Under the pieces are notes generated by a model. The model saw nothing but the letters and a program-made list of their open reading frames with translations, had not been told where the DNA came from and did no database searches. Below are positions 26,035 to 34,466 of a stretch of 64,000 nt of DNA, one piece after another. Positions within the stretch are counted from its first letter, which is position 1, and each line of letters starts with the position of its first letter. The position numbers and the translations under genes are program-made. The stretch is from the NCBI GenBank assembly GCA_017937845.1, contig JAGBCV010000016.1, positions 53,080 to 117,079 on the forward strand, written 5' to 3'. This stretch comes from Clostridia bacterium. GTDB lineage: Bacteria; Bacillota; Clostridia; Oscillospirales; CAG-272.

Positions 26035-27864
26035 TTATTTATTACGTCTTTTGATTATATCGCCACTATGTTTATTTCGATAAACGACTTCCCAACGGGA
26101 TTCTTTTTTCGCCGAAGAAGCATCACGTTCTTCACGTTTGCCATAATGATTACCGCCCCGAGTACTAAACACAGCGCCCGAAGGGATTACAATAATGCAG
26201 ATGAGCGGTATAATAATAGTTATCACGAAACTCGTACAGAGAAACATCCAAAGTGATATGCCTAATATTTGAATTGAATCAAGCATATCAACAAGATCAT
26301 CCATAATCACGCCCATTGCGTAAAAAGCGCCGAACTTATCATGTTCAAACTTGGAATAATAAGCCAAAGACTCTGACTCAATTTTACCATACTTGTTTTC
26401 AACTGTCAAGGTATAATTATAAAGTCCGCCATCACTCAAATTTATCTCATAAATATCCGGTCTAAGGGCATACGTACCGGATATGATATTTTCAACAATG
26501 GTTCTTCCATTCTGCTGAATAGACCCGACTGCTCTTGTACCGCTAAACTTATAATGAAGCAAGTTTTCCTCAAGGTAAAATTCTTCAATGACTGGCGCAG
26601 CTGCCGTCCAAAAGATGCCGTTGGAACGTTCCGAAGACGTTGTATAGCGGTCGTAGGTGACGAAGGCTTGTACGAAGATAGTAACCTCTCCCACTTTGTC
26701 AACCACGTCATACGGCGCAAACTCGAAAATTCCATGCGGTATGCTTCTGATCTGCTCCGTTCCATCGGGATATTTGATGATAGCGCGATAGTAGGCATCC
26801 TCATCAACGGAACTGAATTTGATGGTATCGCTCGTTTCATCGTAACGGATAACAGGCGCAAGAAGCGCTTTTTCATAAACGTAGACGGAATAAACGTGCG
26901 TGTCGGTCACAAAATTGTTGAGTTCAATTTCAAACGGCAAAGAACCCTCGGGAATATACGCGCTGTTATGCTCGAGCATGGCATCTGATATGTAACTGTT
27001 ACATTCGAGCGGAAATGTGAAAAACGGTTCTTCATGACCGACGACCCAAAGCGCCGTCTTGGTGAACTCCAAAAGCGTCCCCGATGGCAAAGAAAACTCC
27101 TCGATACACATATTCATATCTTTGTCGGGGTAATACAGTTCGAGCAAAACTTCATCGTTGTCAACGTCGCCGTTTCCAAGATAATTGTATACGCTGAAAT
27201 AGCTTGCAGTACCGTCAAGCTCGAACTCATACGGCAGGGAGAACGTCGGAACTGTCGCGGAGTAATATTCGCGCACGGTATCACCTATGGCGAGAGAATC
27301 GCACGCTGGATACGTTACAAGCTCATTGCCGTTGGCAAAGATACCGAACGGCTCGACCGTTATTAGATCACCGACCGCAAGCGTGAACGAGCTTTGAACC
27401 ATCGCCCCGGTGCTATCGGGATACGAGAGATTGAAATACCACGTTTCGGCGTTATCGTCTATGATAGGATCGTAAACGATAACGTAGAGAGATTCAGAGC
27501 TGATTATAGCCGGGAGCGTTCCACTGGTGGACGGATTGACGCTGTCAGACGAACCATTCAAGACAGACCAATCGGTCGTGTATCTGCGATACGTCTGACC
27601 GAACGAGCAGACGATCTGACCGTCAAACACAACGTAATTTGCATTGATGGTAATATCCTTATAAGCTTCTCCATCATCCGTTACGGGGTCGATTTGGAAT
27701 GAATATGTAGCCCATGAACCATCACCTGCGGGATAATATACGTCATAAGTTTGTAAATCGATCGCGTGAACCTTGACCGCTGATATACCACAAGCGACGA
27801 GGATCGCCACGAGCGCACCAAGCAAAATCAGTATAATATTACTGTTCTTCGGTTTTTGAAGCAT
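26035..27864 (-). CDS. Large secreted membrane-anchored protein, pIII-like adsorption protein candidate
   Basis: 609 residues from ATG 27864, preceded by AAGGAAGGTGAAAACA; an upstream TTG was not used. Signal peptide ending near KVHA (residue 34). The extracellular part has at least three related beta-rich units of about 100 residues, recognisable from YPD/YPAG ... F ... G ... L patterns; the clearest pair share TFSLPYEFELD and EGSLPFEIELN. The C-terminus has a span (FVITIIIPLICIIVIPSG) and a basic cytoplasmic tail. Signal, repeated ectodomain and C-terminal anchor match the plan of pIII. Confidence 0.68.
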   Translation of the reverse strand: MLQKPKNSNIILILLGALVAILVACGISAVKVHAIDLQTYDVYYPAGDGSWATYSFQIDPVTDDGEAYKDITINANYVVFDGQIVCSFGQTYRRYTTDWSVLNGSSDSVNPSTSGTLPAIISSESLYVIVYDPIIDDNAETWYFNLSYPDSTGAMVQSSFTLAVGDLITVEPFGIFANGNELVTYPACDSLAIGDTVREYYSATVPTFSLPYEFELDGTASYFSVYNYLGNGDVDNDEVLLELYYPDKDMNMCIEEFSLPSGTLLEFTKTALWVVGHEEPFFTFPLECNSYISDAMLEHNSAYIPEGSLPFEIELNNFVTDTHVYSVYVYEKALLAPVIRYDETSDTIKFSSVDEDAYYRAIIKYPDGTEQIRSIPHGIFEFAPYDVVDKVGEVTIFVQAFVTYDRYTTSSERSNGIFWTAAAPVIEEFYLEENLLHYKFSGTRAVGSIQQNGRTIVENIISGTYALRPDIYEINLSDGGLYNYTLTVENKYGKIESESLAYYSKFEHDKFGAFYAMGVIMDDLVDMLDSIQILGISLWMFLCTSFVITIIIPLICIIVIPSGAVFSTRGGNHYGKREERDASSAKKESRWEVVYRNKHSGDIIKRRNK

Positions 27865-28021
27865 TGTTTTCACCTTCCTTTTCTTCAACAGGTTCGCTCA
27901 GACACGGAAGCTGATTGACATGATTTTCGAGCTTTATAATGCGCTTAATCACATCAATGTAATTAAACGTAAGCGTTACCAAGGAAATACCCATCATGAT
28001 AGATGCAATGATATCCAACAT
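27839..28021 (-). CDS. 60-residue single-span membrane protein
   Basis: Starts MLDIIASIMMGISLVTLTFN with a span at residues 3-22, then a helical stretch and a Glu-rich tail (EEKEGENNASKTEEQ). It abuts the lipoprotein gene (stop-start adjacency) and overlaps the next gene's start by 26 bases. The AGGAGGTGAAATAA at the end of the lipoprotein gene is its binding site. Function unknown. Confidence 0.65.
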   Translation of the reverse strand: MLDIIASIMMGISLVTLTFNYIDVIKRIIKLENHVNQLPCLSEPVEEKEGENNASKTEEQ

Positions 28022-28351
28022 TTATTTCACCTCCTCCACAAGCTCAATATATTTCTCATAGGTCATAGGCAGACCATCCGTGCCGAGCATGACGGTAAGA
28101 CCACCTTTATAAGAACCAACGTGCCATACATATAAAACATCTGTTACAGTATCTCTGTAAATATGAAACCCTGCACCGGCATTGGCAACCGAGACAAAAC
28201 AACCACCAAACTTCGCATTATTTATAGCAGCGATTTCCTGCTCAGCTTGAATCGATGAGTACGTAGCTTCATACGTTTCCTTATATTCAGAACAGGAAAC
28301 TAACGAAAGAACCGTTATAAGCGCAAGAAAAATTAAAAGAACACGTTTCAT
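28022..28351 (-). CDS. Small lipoprotein
   Basis: 109 residues. A lipobox (LSLVSC, cysteine at residue 20) follows a short signal peptide (MKRVLLIFLALITVL). The mature part is a small alpha/beta domain with GGCFVSVANAGAGFHIYRD and YVWHVGSYKGGL. GGAGGTATAAAA precedes the ATG. In the prophage it may modify the host surface or exclude other phages; this is a guess from its position and type. Confidence 0.72.
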   Translation of the reverse strand: MKRVLLIFLALITVLSLVSCSEYKETYEATYSSIQAEQEIAAINNAKFGGCFVSVANAGAGFHIYRDTVTDVLYVWHVGSYKGGLTVMLGTDGLPMTYEKYIELVEEVK

Positions 28352-28364
28352 TTTTATACCTCCA

Positions 28365-28769
28365 TCAAATCGAAAGCACGAACTTCAAGATATTCATTTG
28401 CACATGATTCAAAGCGCAGAGATCATGCTCAGGAAAGCCTTCGCCAAAGTCTTCGTAACATTCGCCACAGAAAAGAACGTCGCCGACAATAACCGCATCT
28501 AAATCAATACCGGAATAGATATTCCACGCGAGAGGATTGACAGTCTTGCACTTGAGCAATCCCGATTCATCCACGAGCATCACGATGTTATATTTGCGGA
28601 ATAGCACAGGATATACACACTCGTAACAATCGCAGTTGATTGCTTTATGTACGAAATCATTGAATTTTTCGTCGGTGCAGTCAAAAAGCTCGCCGTTGGT
28701 ATTATCGATTTCTTGAAGCTCGCCGTTGATTTTCAAAAGTAAGTATTTTCCGTAAAAGTGTTTATTCAT
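28365..28769 (-). CDS. DUF3846-like phage protein
   Basis: 134 residues from ATG 28769, preceded by GGAGGATTTGAC (an in-frame start at 28787 lies before this site). Segments such as MLVDESGLLKCKTVNPLAWN and IYSGIDLDAVIVGDVLFCGE match the general pattern of DUF3846, a domain found in mobile elements: residue run, NP.A, then a nucleotide-like loop. Four cysteines (CDCYEC, CGEC) may bind metal. Function unknown. Confidence 0.55.
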   Translation of the reverse strand: MNKHFYGKYLLLKINGELQEIDNTNGELFDCTDEKFNDFVHKAINCDCYECVYPVLFRKYNIVMLVDESGLLKCKTVNPLAWNIYSGIDLDAVIVGDVLFCGECYEDFGEGFPEHDLCALNHVQMNILKFVLSI

Positions 28770-28783
28770 GTCAAATCCTCCAA

Positions 28784-29032
28784 TCAATATCCATGTAAAT
28801 CATGATCTGCGCAAGAACCCGAAACGATAGCACCGCAAACGGAACAAATACCATATGCATCTGCTTCAGCTCGACAATCATGAGCATCTGCTTGTTCGCC
28901 ATCCCAATTGTTAACCATGCGATATTCATCTCGGCTCAAAGTCTTACGATAATCAGAGCTACCGTTTTCAAACATCTCTTTATTCCAACATTCCCAAAGA
29001 TAATTTTGACGTTTAACACTTATTATTTTCAT
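28784..29032 (-). CDS. Small putative zinc-binding protein
   Basis: 82 residues from ATG 29032, which is preceded by AAGAGGAAAAGGAAA inside the end of rep. The C-terminus carries CSVCGAIVSGSCADHD, a possible zinc site of Cys and His. It overlaps rep by 20 bases, implying coupled translation. No family recognised. Confidence 0.5.
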   Translation of the reverse strand: MKIISVKRQNYLWECWNKEMFENGSSDYRKTLSRDEYRMVNNWDGEQADAHDCRAEADAYGICSVCGAIVSGSCADHDLHGY

Positions 29033-30743
29033 TTTCCTTTTCCTCTTTACTTTCTTCATTTACTATAATTTCTCCCGTGACATGGTTCAACATTACGCCG
29101 AACTGACCGTTAAATACTTCTGTTTTATCAAGGACTTCCGCGGCGTGATTGATAAATTCATTCACGTTTTCTTTCGATTGCAACGAAGCGAGCAATCCTC
29201 TGTCTTGTCGTGCTTTTCGTCGGCGTAATTCTGCATATCCGTTATCGAAAAATTCAAATTGGGTACCGTCATCTTTGGGAGCAAACCCATAAAAATCGTT
29301 ATCATTCAAATAACACAACACGTCTGATATATCTTCATGAAACGATCTTGCATCAACCGAACGTCGGCGCAGAATTTGCAAATGTGCGACGGAATTTTTG
29401 ATTTTCCGTACAGTTTTCTTAATATCCGCGCCGATATCACGTTGACGGGTAAGAAGATCGTCGGAATCCACTCCCTCAATCTCACAGCTACGAATACGTT
29501 TCCACCAATCGAGATATTCAATTTCTTCCGTATCGGGGTTTTTGGGATTCTTGCGGTCCTTAACGAACGCTACCGTTTCCGTTGTCAAATATTCTTGGAT
29601 ACGTGCGCGAAGCGCGATCGTGGCATAAATCGGACGGAGCTGAGGCTCATCTTGGTACTCTTTGGGAATATGACATTCCCAATCCGCTACGTCACGCGCG
29701 ATCTCGTTATAGAATTTTCGTTTTGTTTGAAACTCGATATTGAAAACAACGGTGTTTTTCGGAAGAACTCCGCGGAGTTCTTTTTCCAATTTTTCGTTAT
29801 TATCGGAATCGATGTGATATTTTTTCATCAAATCACGGAAACGTTCCTTCAGATCATCGTCATGACCGTATTCCAAATACCACGCCATACGACCGACGAG
29901 AATCCCCGTAGCGAACGAAGCACGTTCATAGGCGTATCGATAAACGTATCGGTCGTACTCAGAGATCAGACCGAGCTTATACCAACGCTCGATGAAATAC
30001 GCTTTGCGACTTACTTGCACTACTTCACGCCCTTTATCATAAGCACGAAAAAAAATACAGTTTGATCTACGATTACCAGCTGAAAAAGTTTCGATATTAA
30101 TATCTTCACCAATTTCAAAATATTTGTTTGCTTTACGAAAAACAGATTTGAAATGATGATTAAGTTGCTTATCGTTAAAATAGCGATTTGCATCTTGAAT
30201 CAAATTCGTATGGTAGGCATAGTCTACTCGGTTGATACCGACCTGCCACGCCGCGAGCTTATACTCGGAAAGAATCTTACCAACGTATTCAAACGAACGC
30301 TTGACCGCTTCATATGAACCCCACTGAATCAAAGCGCGGGTACGAAGCTGAACCACGATGCGCGGCGTCTCTGACGTCGGTATGCTTTTGGCGATAAAGA
30401 TATCAAACATTTCGGGCAGGGAAAGATGATATGCGTACAAGCTGAAGCCTGTCGGCTCGACCGCAAGCCCCATGAAATCAAGCTCGGCGTTCCAATCCTT
30501 GCGAACCTTGTCGCGGAGCAGGTCAAGGTCTATGACCAGTTTGTTGATATTAGGATTTCTATATCCTTGATCTTCAGCCGGGTCTTTTGCTTCCGGGCGG
30601 TCGCCCATAAGGCGAACGGAATAGTATAGGGTATCTATGTGGGAACGAACGCAATGTGCATTGATATCAAAATATTGAGTACGTTCTTCTTGAGTAAATT
30701 CGGCAAAAATTTGAGATGACGCCGCGGATTTTGGAATACTCAT
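29013..30743 (-). CDS. Replication initiation protein, Rep_trans/RstA-like
   Basis: 576 residues from ATG 30743, preceded by GGAAAGAGAGATAAGA; the frame is open 45 bases further but with no binding site. The core has INRVDYAYHTN and GNRRSNCIFFRAYDKGRE, the two landmark motifs of the Rep_trans (replication initiation factor) family, which includes RstA of CTX-phi and related rolling-circle initiators. No HUH motif is visible. Longer than typical 300-400-residue members because of a C-terminal helical extension (about residue 400 on). It would nick the origin to start rolling-circle replication. Confidence 0.75.
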   Translation of the reverse strand: MSIPKSAASSQIFAEFTQEERTQYFDINAHCVRSHIDTLYYSVRLMGDRPEAKDPAEDQGYRNPNINKLVIDLDLLRDKVRKDWNAELDFMGLAVEPTGFSLYAYHLSLPEMFDIFIAKSIPTSETPRIVVQLRTRALIQWGSYEAVKRSFEYVGKILSEYKLAAWQVGINRVDYAYHTNLIQDANRYFNDKQLNHHFKSVFRKANKYFEIGEDINIETFSAGNRRSNCIFFRAYDKGREVVQVSRKAYFIERWYKLGLISEYDRYVYRYAYERASFATGILVGRMAWYLEYGHDDDLKERFRDLMKKYHIDSDNNEKLEKELRGVLPKNTVVFNIEFQTKRKFYNEIARDVADWECHIPKEYQDEPQLRPIYATIALRARIQEYLTTETVAFVKDRKNPKNPDTEEIEYLDWWKRIRSCEIEGVDSDDLLTRQRDIGADIKKTVRKIKNSVAHLQILRRRSVDARSFHEDISDVLCYLNDNDFYGFAPKDDGTQFEFFDNGYAELRRRKARQDRGLLASLQSKENVNEFINHAAEVLDKTEVFNGQFGVMLNHVTGEIIVNEESKEEKENENNKC

Positions 30744-30946
30744 TCTTATCTCTCTTTCCTTAGAATTTAAGTGACTTTCGCACCTCAAAAAAAGTTAGTT
30801 TTTCTTAGGCGGGTGCTGGTTTTTTATGTTATTATGTGGGGGGCGTGTTACAGGTCTGCCCCCGACCGGATTTTCACCGGTCTTTTTTTGTTTTTAGCGC
30901 GGAAAATGAAAGGTCATCTTCCGTCGAAAAAAGCGCCGACGTCGTC

Positions 30947-31273
30947 TTACGGGAGAAGCTCGTCCATCACCGGGCGAACGGTCAGATCCAAGACGAACAC
31001 AGGCGATATATTGAAGCGCGAAAAAGGGAAGCCAAGGAACGACGGGTTCAGACGTTTGTTGGGATAAAGCGTGAACACGTCTTTATATTTGTTATAAAAT
31101 CCACGAAAAACCGAAATCCACGTTGGCGGCATATAGTCATTGAAGACCTCACTTGCGCGAATCATGTAGCAGGTTTCACCGTTTTTCCAAGGAATCTTTT
31201 CCGTGATTTCAAAGCGAATTTTACCCGAATGACCATCGGGGGAGGTGTAAGGAAAACCAAAGTATTCACGCAT
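30947..31273 (-). CDS. Hypothetical phage protein
   Basis: 108 residues, starting MREYFGFPYTSPDGHSGKIR. Beta-rich with aromatic residues (PPTWISVFRGFYNKYKDVF). It overlaps the upstream gene by 8 bases; GGAGGTGATTCCCG precedes the start. It is in the early block between the regulators and rep. Function not recognised. Confidence 0.55.
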   Translation of the reverse strand: MREYFGFPYTSPDGHSGKIRFEITEKIPWKNGETCYMIRASEVFNDYMPPTWISVFRGFYNKYKDVFTLYPNKRLNPSFLGFPFSRFNISPVFVLDLTVRPVMDELLP

Positions 31274-31493
31274 CGGGAATCACCTCCAGGGAGGATGCAG
31301 GAACGTACACTGTGCGAAGAACAAAAGGACCGAATTGGTGCGGTTCAGAAAATGTGATTTTATAGCAATAGAACACGCCAGGGATATAGTCTGCAACAAG
31401 GACAGCTTCACCAATTACACGTTCATTGTCGGCGATTGGCACAAGAACACGAGCGCAGGAGCCAACAGGAATGTATTTTGTATCACCAGTCAT
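31266..31493 (-). CDS. Hypothetical small phage protein
   Basis: 75 residues, starting MTGDTKYIPVGSCARVLVPI. Predicted mostly beta strands, one Cys pair at a distance. It lies 9 bases after the 72-residue gene and overlaps the next by 8 bases. Function not recognised. Confidence 0.5.
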   Translation of the reverse strand: MTGDTKYIPVGSCARVLVPIADNERVIGEAVLVADYIPGVFYCYKITFSEPHQFGPFVLRTVYVPASSLEVIPDA

Positions 31494-31502
31494 ATTATCA
31501 CC

Positions 31503-31721
31503 TCAATCCATCACCCATTCACGCATATCATCGATTGAAAGACACTCAGAGGGACAGACGGAACAACCGAGCTGAAAGATAGCGCTGTTCAGAGCTTCCA
31601 AAACGTCGTCGGAACGGCTATAAACCTTCGTATTGTCCGAAAGCGCATCATACAGGTCAAACATGGATTCCAAGGTTTCGATTGCTTTCTTAAAGTAGTC
31701 ATCATAATTTTTGATTTTCAT
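31503..31721 (-). CDS. Hypothetical small acidic phage protein
   Basis: 72 residues, mostly helical and acidic (DDYFKKAIETLESMFDLYDA), with CSVCPSEC near the C-terminus that could bind metal. GGAGGAAAGAGAAG precedes the ATG, within the end of the upstream gene. Function not recognised. Confidence 0.5.
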   Translation of the reverse strand: MKIKNYDDYFKKAIETLESMFDLYDALSDNTKVYSRSDDVLEALNSAIFQLGCSVCPSECLSIDDMREWVMD

Positions 31722-31945
31722 CTTCTCTTTCCTCCTCCGATGCTGTTACGGCTCAGAGCCAAGGCATAACGCGCTTTGGAAATGCCAACGGGAGGGATAT
31801 CCTCACCGGCGAAAAGCTTTCGTGTGGCTTCCCATGTGCGACCGATGCGACGGCTCAGCTCGCTCACTGTCAAAAATTTGTCATTGCCGAAGACTTCGGC
31901 AGCTTCCTCAAGCTCGAGGCGATAAAGTTCTGTTTCGCGTGCCAT
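31718..31945 (-). CDS. Small helix-turn-helix DNA-binding protein
   Basis: 75 residues from ATG 31945 (MARETELYRLELEEAAEVFG); TAAGGAGGTTATT is its binding site, so the upstream ATG at 31966 was rejected. The segment FLTVSELSRRIGRTWEATRK is a MerR/excisionase-like helix-turn-helix. It lies between the Cro-like gene and the early block, so it may be an excisionase or transcription regulator. Which of the two is undecided. Confidence 0.55.
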   Translation of the reverse strand: MARETELYRLELEEAAEVFGNDKFLTVSELSRRIGRTWEATRKLFAGEDIPPVGISKARYALALSRNSIGGGKRR

Positions 31946-31955
31946 AATAACCTCC

Positions 31956-32150
31956 TTACGCTTCATCTAAGAACAGATCAGCGACTGTGCAACGCAAGAC
32001 ACTCGCAAAAAGCAACGCCGTATAAACGTCGGGCGTATAATGACCGCTCTCATAGAGGGATACGGACGAACGCGAAAGGTTCATTTGATTAGCAAGGTCT
32101 TTTTGTGTCATTTTGTTTTTTTCTCTGTAATCTTTTATTCCGTTTTCCAT
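31956..32150 (-). CDS. XRE family regulator (Cro-like)
   Basis: 64 residues. A single helix-turn-helix domain: KMTQKDLANQMNLSRSSVSL followed by YESGHYTPD and TVADLF. AAGGAGGAAAAA precedes the ATG. First or second gene of the leftward early operon, 27 bases after another XRE gene. Confidence 0.82.
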   Translation of the reverse strand: MENGIKDYREKNKMTQKDLANQMNLSRSSVSLYESGHYTPDVYTALLFASVLRCTVADLFLDEA

Positions 32151-32177
32151 TTTTTCCTCCTTGCTGTATTTTGATTT

Positions 32178-32390
32178 TTAGGAAACGACTTCTTTTTCGT
32201 CTTTCAAAAGCTCGTCGACGGTGCAACCGAGGACGGATGCGATTTTAATAAGTTTTTCTACCGAAGGATTTTTATGACCGTTTACAATTTTGGAAACCAT
32301 CATTTCAGAAACACCAATCGCATGTGCGAGTTCTTTCTGAGAGATTTTCTTGTCATACATAATCATCATAACGTTTCTTCCAATTAGCAT
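32178..32390 (-). CDS. XRE family regulator
   Basis: 70 residues from ATG 32390; GGAGGTTGAAAAG precedes it, so the in-frame ATG at 32405 is not the start. Helix-turn-helix: KISQKELAHAIGVSEMMVSK, then IVNGHKNPSVEKL and CTVDELL. First gene of the leftward unit from the face-to-face promoter region. Likely part of the lysogeny switch. Confidence 0.83.
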   Translation of the reverse strand: MLIGRNVMMIMYDKKISQKELAHAIGVSEMMVSKIVNGHKNPSVEKLIKIASVLGCTVDELLKDEKEVVS

Positions 32391-32408
32391 CTTTTCAACC
32401 TCCATATA

Positions 32409-32493
32409 TTGACTTTTTCTTTATTTTCATGTTATAATGGTTTAGTAATAAACTAAGTGATTATATTATAACTTAAAACACTTAAAAAGTCAA
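32409..32493. promoter_or_regulatory. Face-to-face promoter pair of the immunity region
   Basis: Rightward: TTGACT (32409-32414), 18 bases, TATAAT (32433-32438). Leftward: TTGACT (32493-32488), 17 bases, TATAAT (32470-32465). The -10 boxes face each other 26 bases apart, so transcripts overlap at their start and the promoters should interfere. TTAAGT motifs repeat between -35 and -10 of the leftward promoter and are candidate operators. Confidence 0.7.
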
Positions 32494-32577
32494 TAAAGAA
32501 TCACAAAATATTTTAAGTTTGTGAATTTCTTACAAATAAAGTGTTTTCAGTTCTTGCAGTTTTTACGGGAGGAAAAT

Positions 32578-32961
32578 ATGTTTAAGAAAAATTTTATCAG
32601 ACTTTGCACATTAAAAGATGAATCTCCAACATCCGTATGCAAGAAAATCGGTATTACGGCTGCCGCTTTTTCACAATGGAACGACAACACAATACCTCGA
32701 AAAATTACACAACAAAAAATTGCGGATTATTTTGGAATAACAGTTGAAGAACTATTATCAGAAGATGATACTGCTATATCGTTCAATGTAAACAATGGAA
32801 TTATTGGTAATGAAAACAAAAATAACGTTGTATCTGTCAGTATAGATTCTTCTTCCAACATTGGAGAATTTGAAAAAGAAATTCTGCACGTATGCAAAAG
32901 ATTAGATACAAAAAAGAAACACGCCCTTTTGACGAAGGCGTATGAATTACTAAACGAATGA
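32578..32961 (+). CDS. XRE family regulator, probable phage repressor
   Basis: 127 residues from ATG 32578, preceded by GGGAGGAAAAT; the longer frame from 32521 lacks a binding site. N-terminal helix-turn-helix (SPTSVCKKIGITAAAFSQWN, then PRKITQQKIADYFGITVEEL). An Asn/Ser-rich linker and a C-terminal helical segment (EKEILHVCKRLDTKKKHALL) suit a dimeric CI-type repressor without the peptidase. Transcribed away from the leftward genes by the rightward promoter. Confidence 0.78.
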   Translation: MFKKNFIRLCTLKDESPTSVCKKIGITAAAFSQWNDNTIPRKITQQKIADYFGITVEELLSEDDTAISFNVNNGIIGNENKNNVVSVSIDSSSNIGEFEKEILHVCKRLDTKKKHALLTKAYELLNE

Positions 32962-32982
32962 ACCTCAAGGAGATAAATTGAC

Positions 32983-34455
32983 ATGGGACTATTAGAAACA
33001 TTGCTAATATGTGTCGCTCTTTGGGTCGTAATATTATTTGGCATTACGCTGATCTCGATAATTCGTGATGACACAATAAACTTAAAAACATTACTTGATT
33101 TTATAAAATCTTCTTTAGAACGAAGAAAAGAAAAACATAAAAACAAAAAAACGGCAAACAAACCGAAGAAATTTTCTTTCTCTGAATTTACGAAAGACAT
33201 ATTTTCAGATTTAAGACCGTCAGAAAAGAAATTCGCGCTCGAAAGTTCGACAAAAGAAGAATGGCTTGCGGATAAAACTCTTGTATCACAAGAACTACAA
33301 AGAACAAGTTCCGCAAACAAAAGAATCATCAATAACATTTCCATAAAATCCAACGGAAAAACAACAAAGATTGATTTTGTACTTATCAATGAATACGGAA
33401 TCTTTGTTGTCAACATTCAAAATTGCATTGGATTCGTCACAGGAAACCGAGAAGATCAAAAATGGGAACAAAGAGTTGGCTCTGCACGATATCACATTCC
33501 AAACTCCGTTATACAAAACAAGTCTGAGATAGAAGCATTAAAAGATTTTTTGAGCGTAGGACATTTACCTCGATACAAATTTTTTTCTGTTGTTGTCTTT
33601 ATACAAAACAACGCTAACGACCTCTGTATAGAAAACGTTGTAAATTTTTGCGATTTAAGAAATTATATAAATTCTTTCAACATAAAAACACTTACCGTTC
33701 ATGAGATTGACAGCGTATACAAACAACTCGGCGGAAAAGAGCCACCGAAACCTCAAACACGGCCGAAACCTCAAGAGGAGCCGAGGCCTCAAACACGGCC
33801 GAAACCTCAAGAGGAGCCGAGGCCTCAAACACGGCCGAAACCTCAAGAGGAGCCGAAGCCTCAAGCACAACCGGAACCGCAGATGTATCCTATACCACGA
33901 AAATCATCTGCTCCTCAAACACCTACGTTTGAACCGGGCATAAAAGGGGAATTGGGTGAATATCTTGTCGCCAGCAGACTTAGAGAAACAAAATCATCGG
34001 TCAAAAAAATAATCAACAATATCGTCATCAAAACATCGGACGGTAGGACAAGTCAAATCGACCATATTTTGATAAACGAATTTGGTATTTTCGTAGTTGA
34101 AACGAAAAATTATAGCGGAAATATTTATGGTGGACTTACACATCAAAACTGGTTGCAATACATAGGGGATAGAAAAGAATCTTTTTATAACCCTGTCATG
34201 CAAAATGAAACGCATATAAAACGATTAAGAGAAGTTTTGTGTATTGAACATCTGTATCAATATAAAATTTATTCTATCGTTGTATTCGTTCAAAATAACG
34301 CCAATAAAATCGATATAGCAAACGTTATCAACCTATCCGACTTAATCCCTTATGTCAATTCTTTCAACGTAAAAACAATGACAACAAATGAAATTGAAAG
34401 TATTTATCATCAACTTTTGACTATCAAAAATCAAAACTACATTCATCATCTGTAA
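32983..34455 (+). CDS. Membrane-anchored protein with two NERD nuclease domains (first one degenerate)
   Basis: 490 residues. An N-terminal span (residues 4-28), a first NERD-like domain (about 95-235), a proline-rich repeat linker (about 247-310) and a second NERD domain (about 322-475). The second keeps the expected catalytic set: GELGEYLV (Glu), SQIDHILINEFGIFVVETKN (Asp and the E-x-K). In the first these became KIDFVLINEYGIFVVNIQN, so Asp stays but E-x-K is lost; it is probably inactive. The linker repeats a 36-bp unit three times. In a prophage this may act against incoming DNA. Confidence 0.8.
   Translation: MGLLETLLICVALWVVILFGITLISIIRDDTINLKTLLDFIKSSLERRKEKHKNKKTANKPKKFSFSEFTKDIFSDLRPSEKKFALESSTKEEWLADKTLVSQELQRTSSANKRIINNISIKSNGKTTKIDFVLINEYGIFVVNIQNCIGFVTGNREDQKWEQRVGSARYHIPNSVIQNKSEIEALKDFLSVGHLPRYKFFSVVVFIQNNANDLCIENVVNFCDLRNYINSFNIKTLTVHEIDSVYKQLGGKEPPKPQTRPKPQEEPRPQTRPKPQEEPRPQTRPKPQEEPKPQAQPEPQMYPIPRKSSAPQTPTFEPGIKGELGEYLVASRLRETKSSVKKIINNIVIKTSDGRTSQIDHILINEFGIFVVETKNYSGNIYGGLTHQNWLQYIGDRKESFYNPVMQNETHIKRLREVLCIEHLYQYKIYSIVVFVQNNANKIDIANVINLSDLIPYVNSFNVKTMTTNEIESIYHQLLTIKNQNYIHHL
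33745..33870 (+). repeat. 36-bp tandem repeat inside the NERD gene
   Basis: About three and a half copies of a 36-base unit encode PRPQTRPKPQEE-type blocks. The units are nearly identical in DNA, which points to recent expansion by slippage. The stretch forms a flexible Pro-rich linker between the two NERD domains. Confidence 0.9.
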
Positions 34456-34466
34456 GGAGGTCTACT

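Noticed and set aside
29013..30743. HUH endonuclease motif in the replication protein
   Set aside because: I searched for His-hydrophobe-His and saw none in a suitable place; the Rep_trans motifs fit better.
30836..31357. Plus-strand frame of 173 codons over the early phage genes
   Set aside because: Antisense to three overlapping small genes that have their own binding sites.
33745..33870. CRISPR-like array
   Set aside because: The 36-base period has no spacers and is in frame within a gene; it is a coding tandem repeat.
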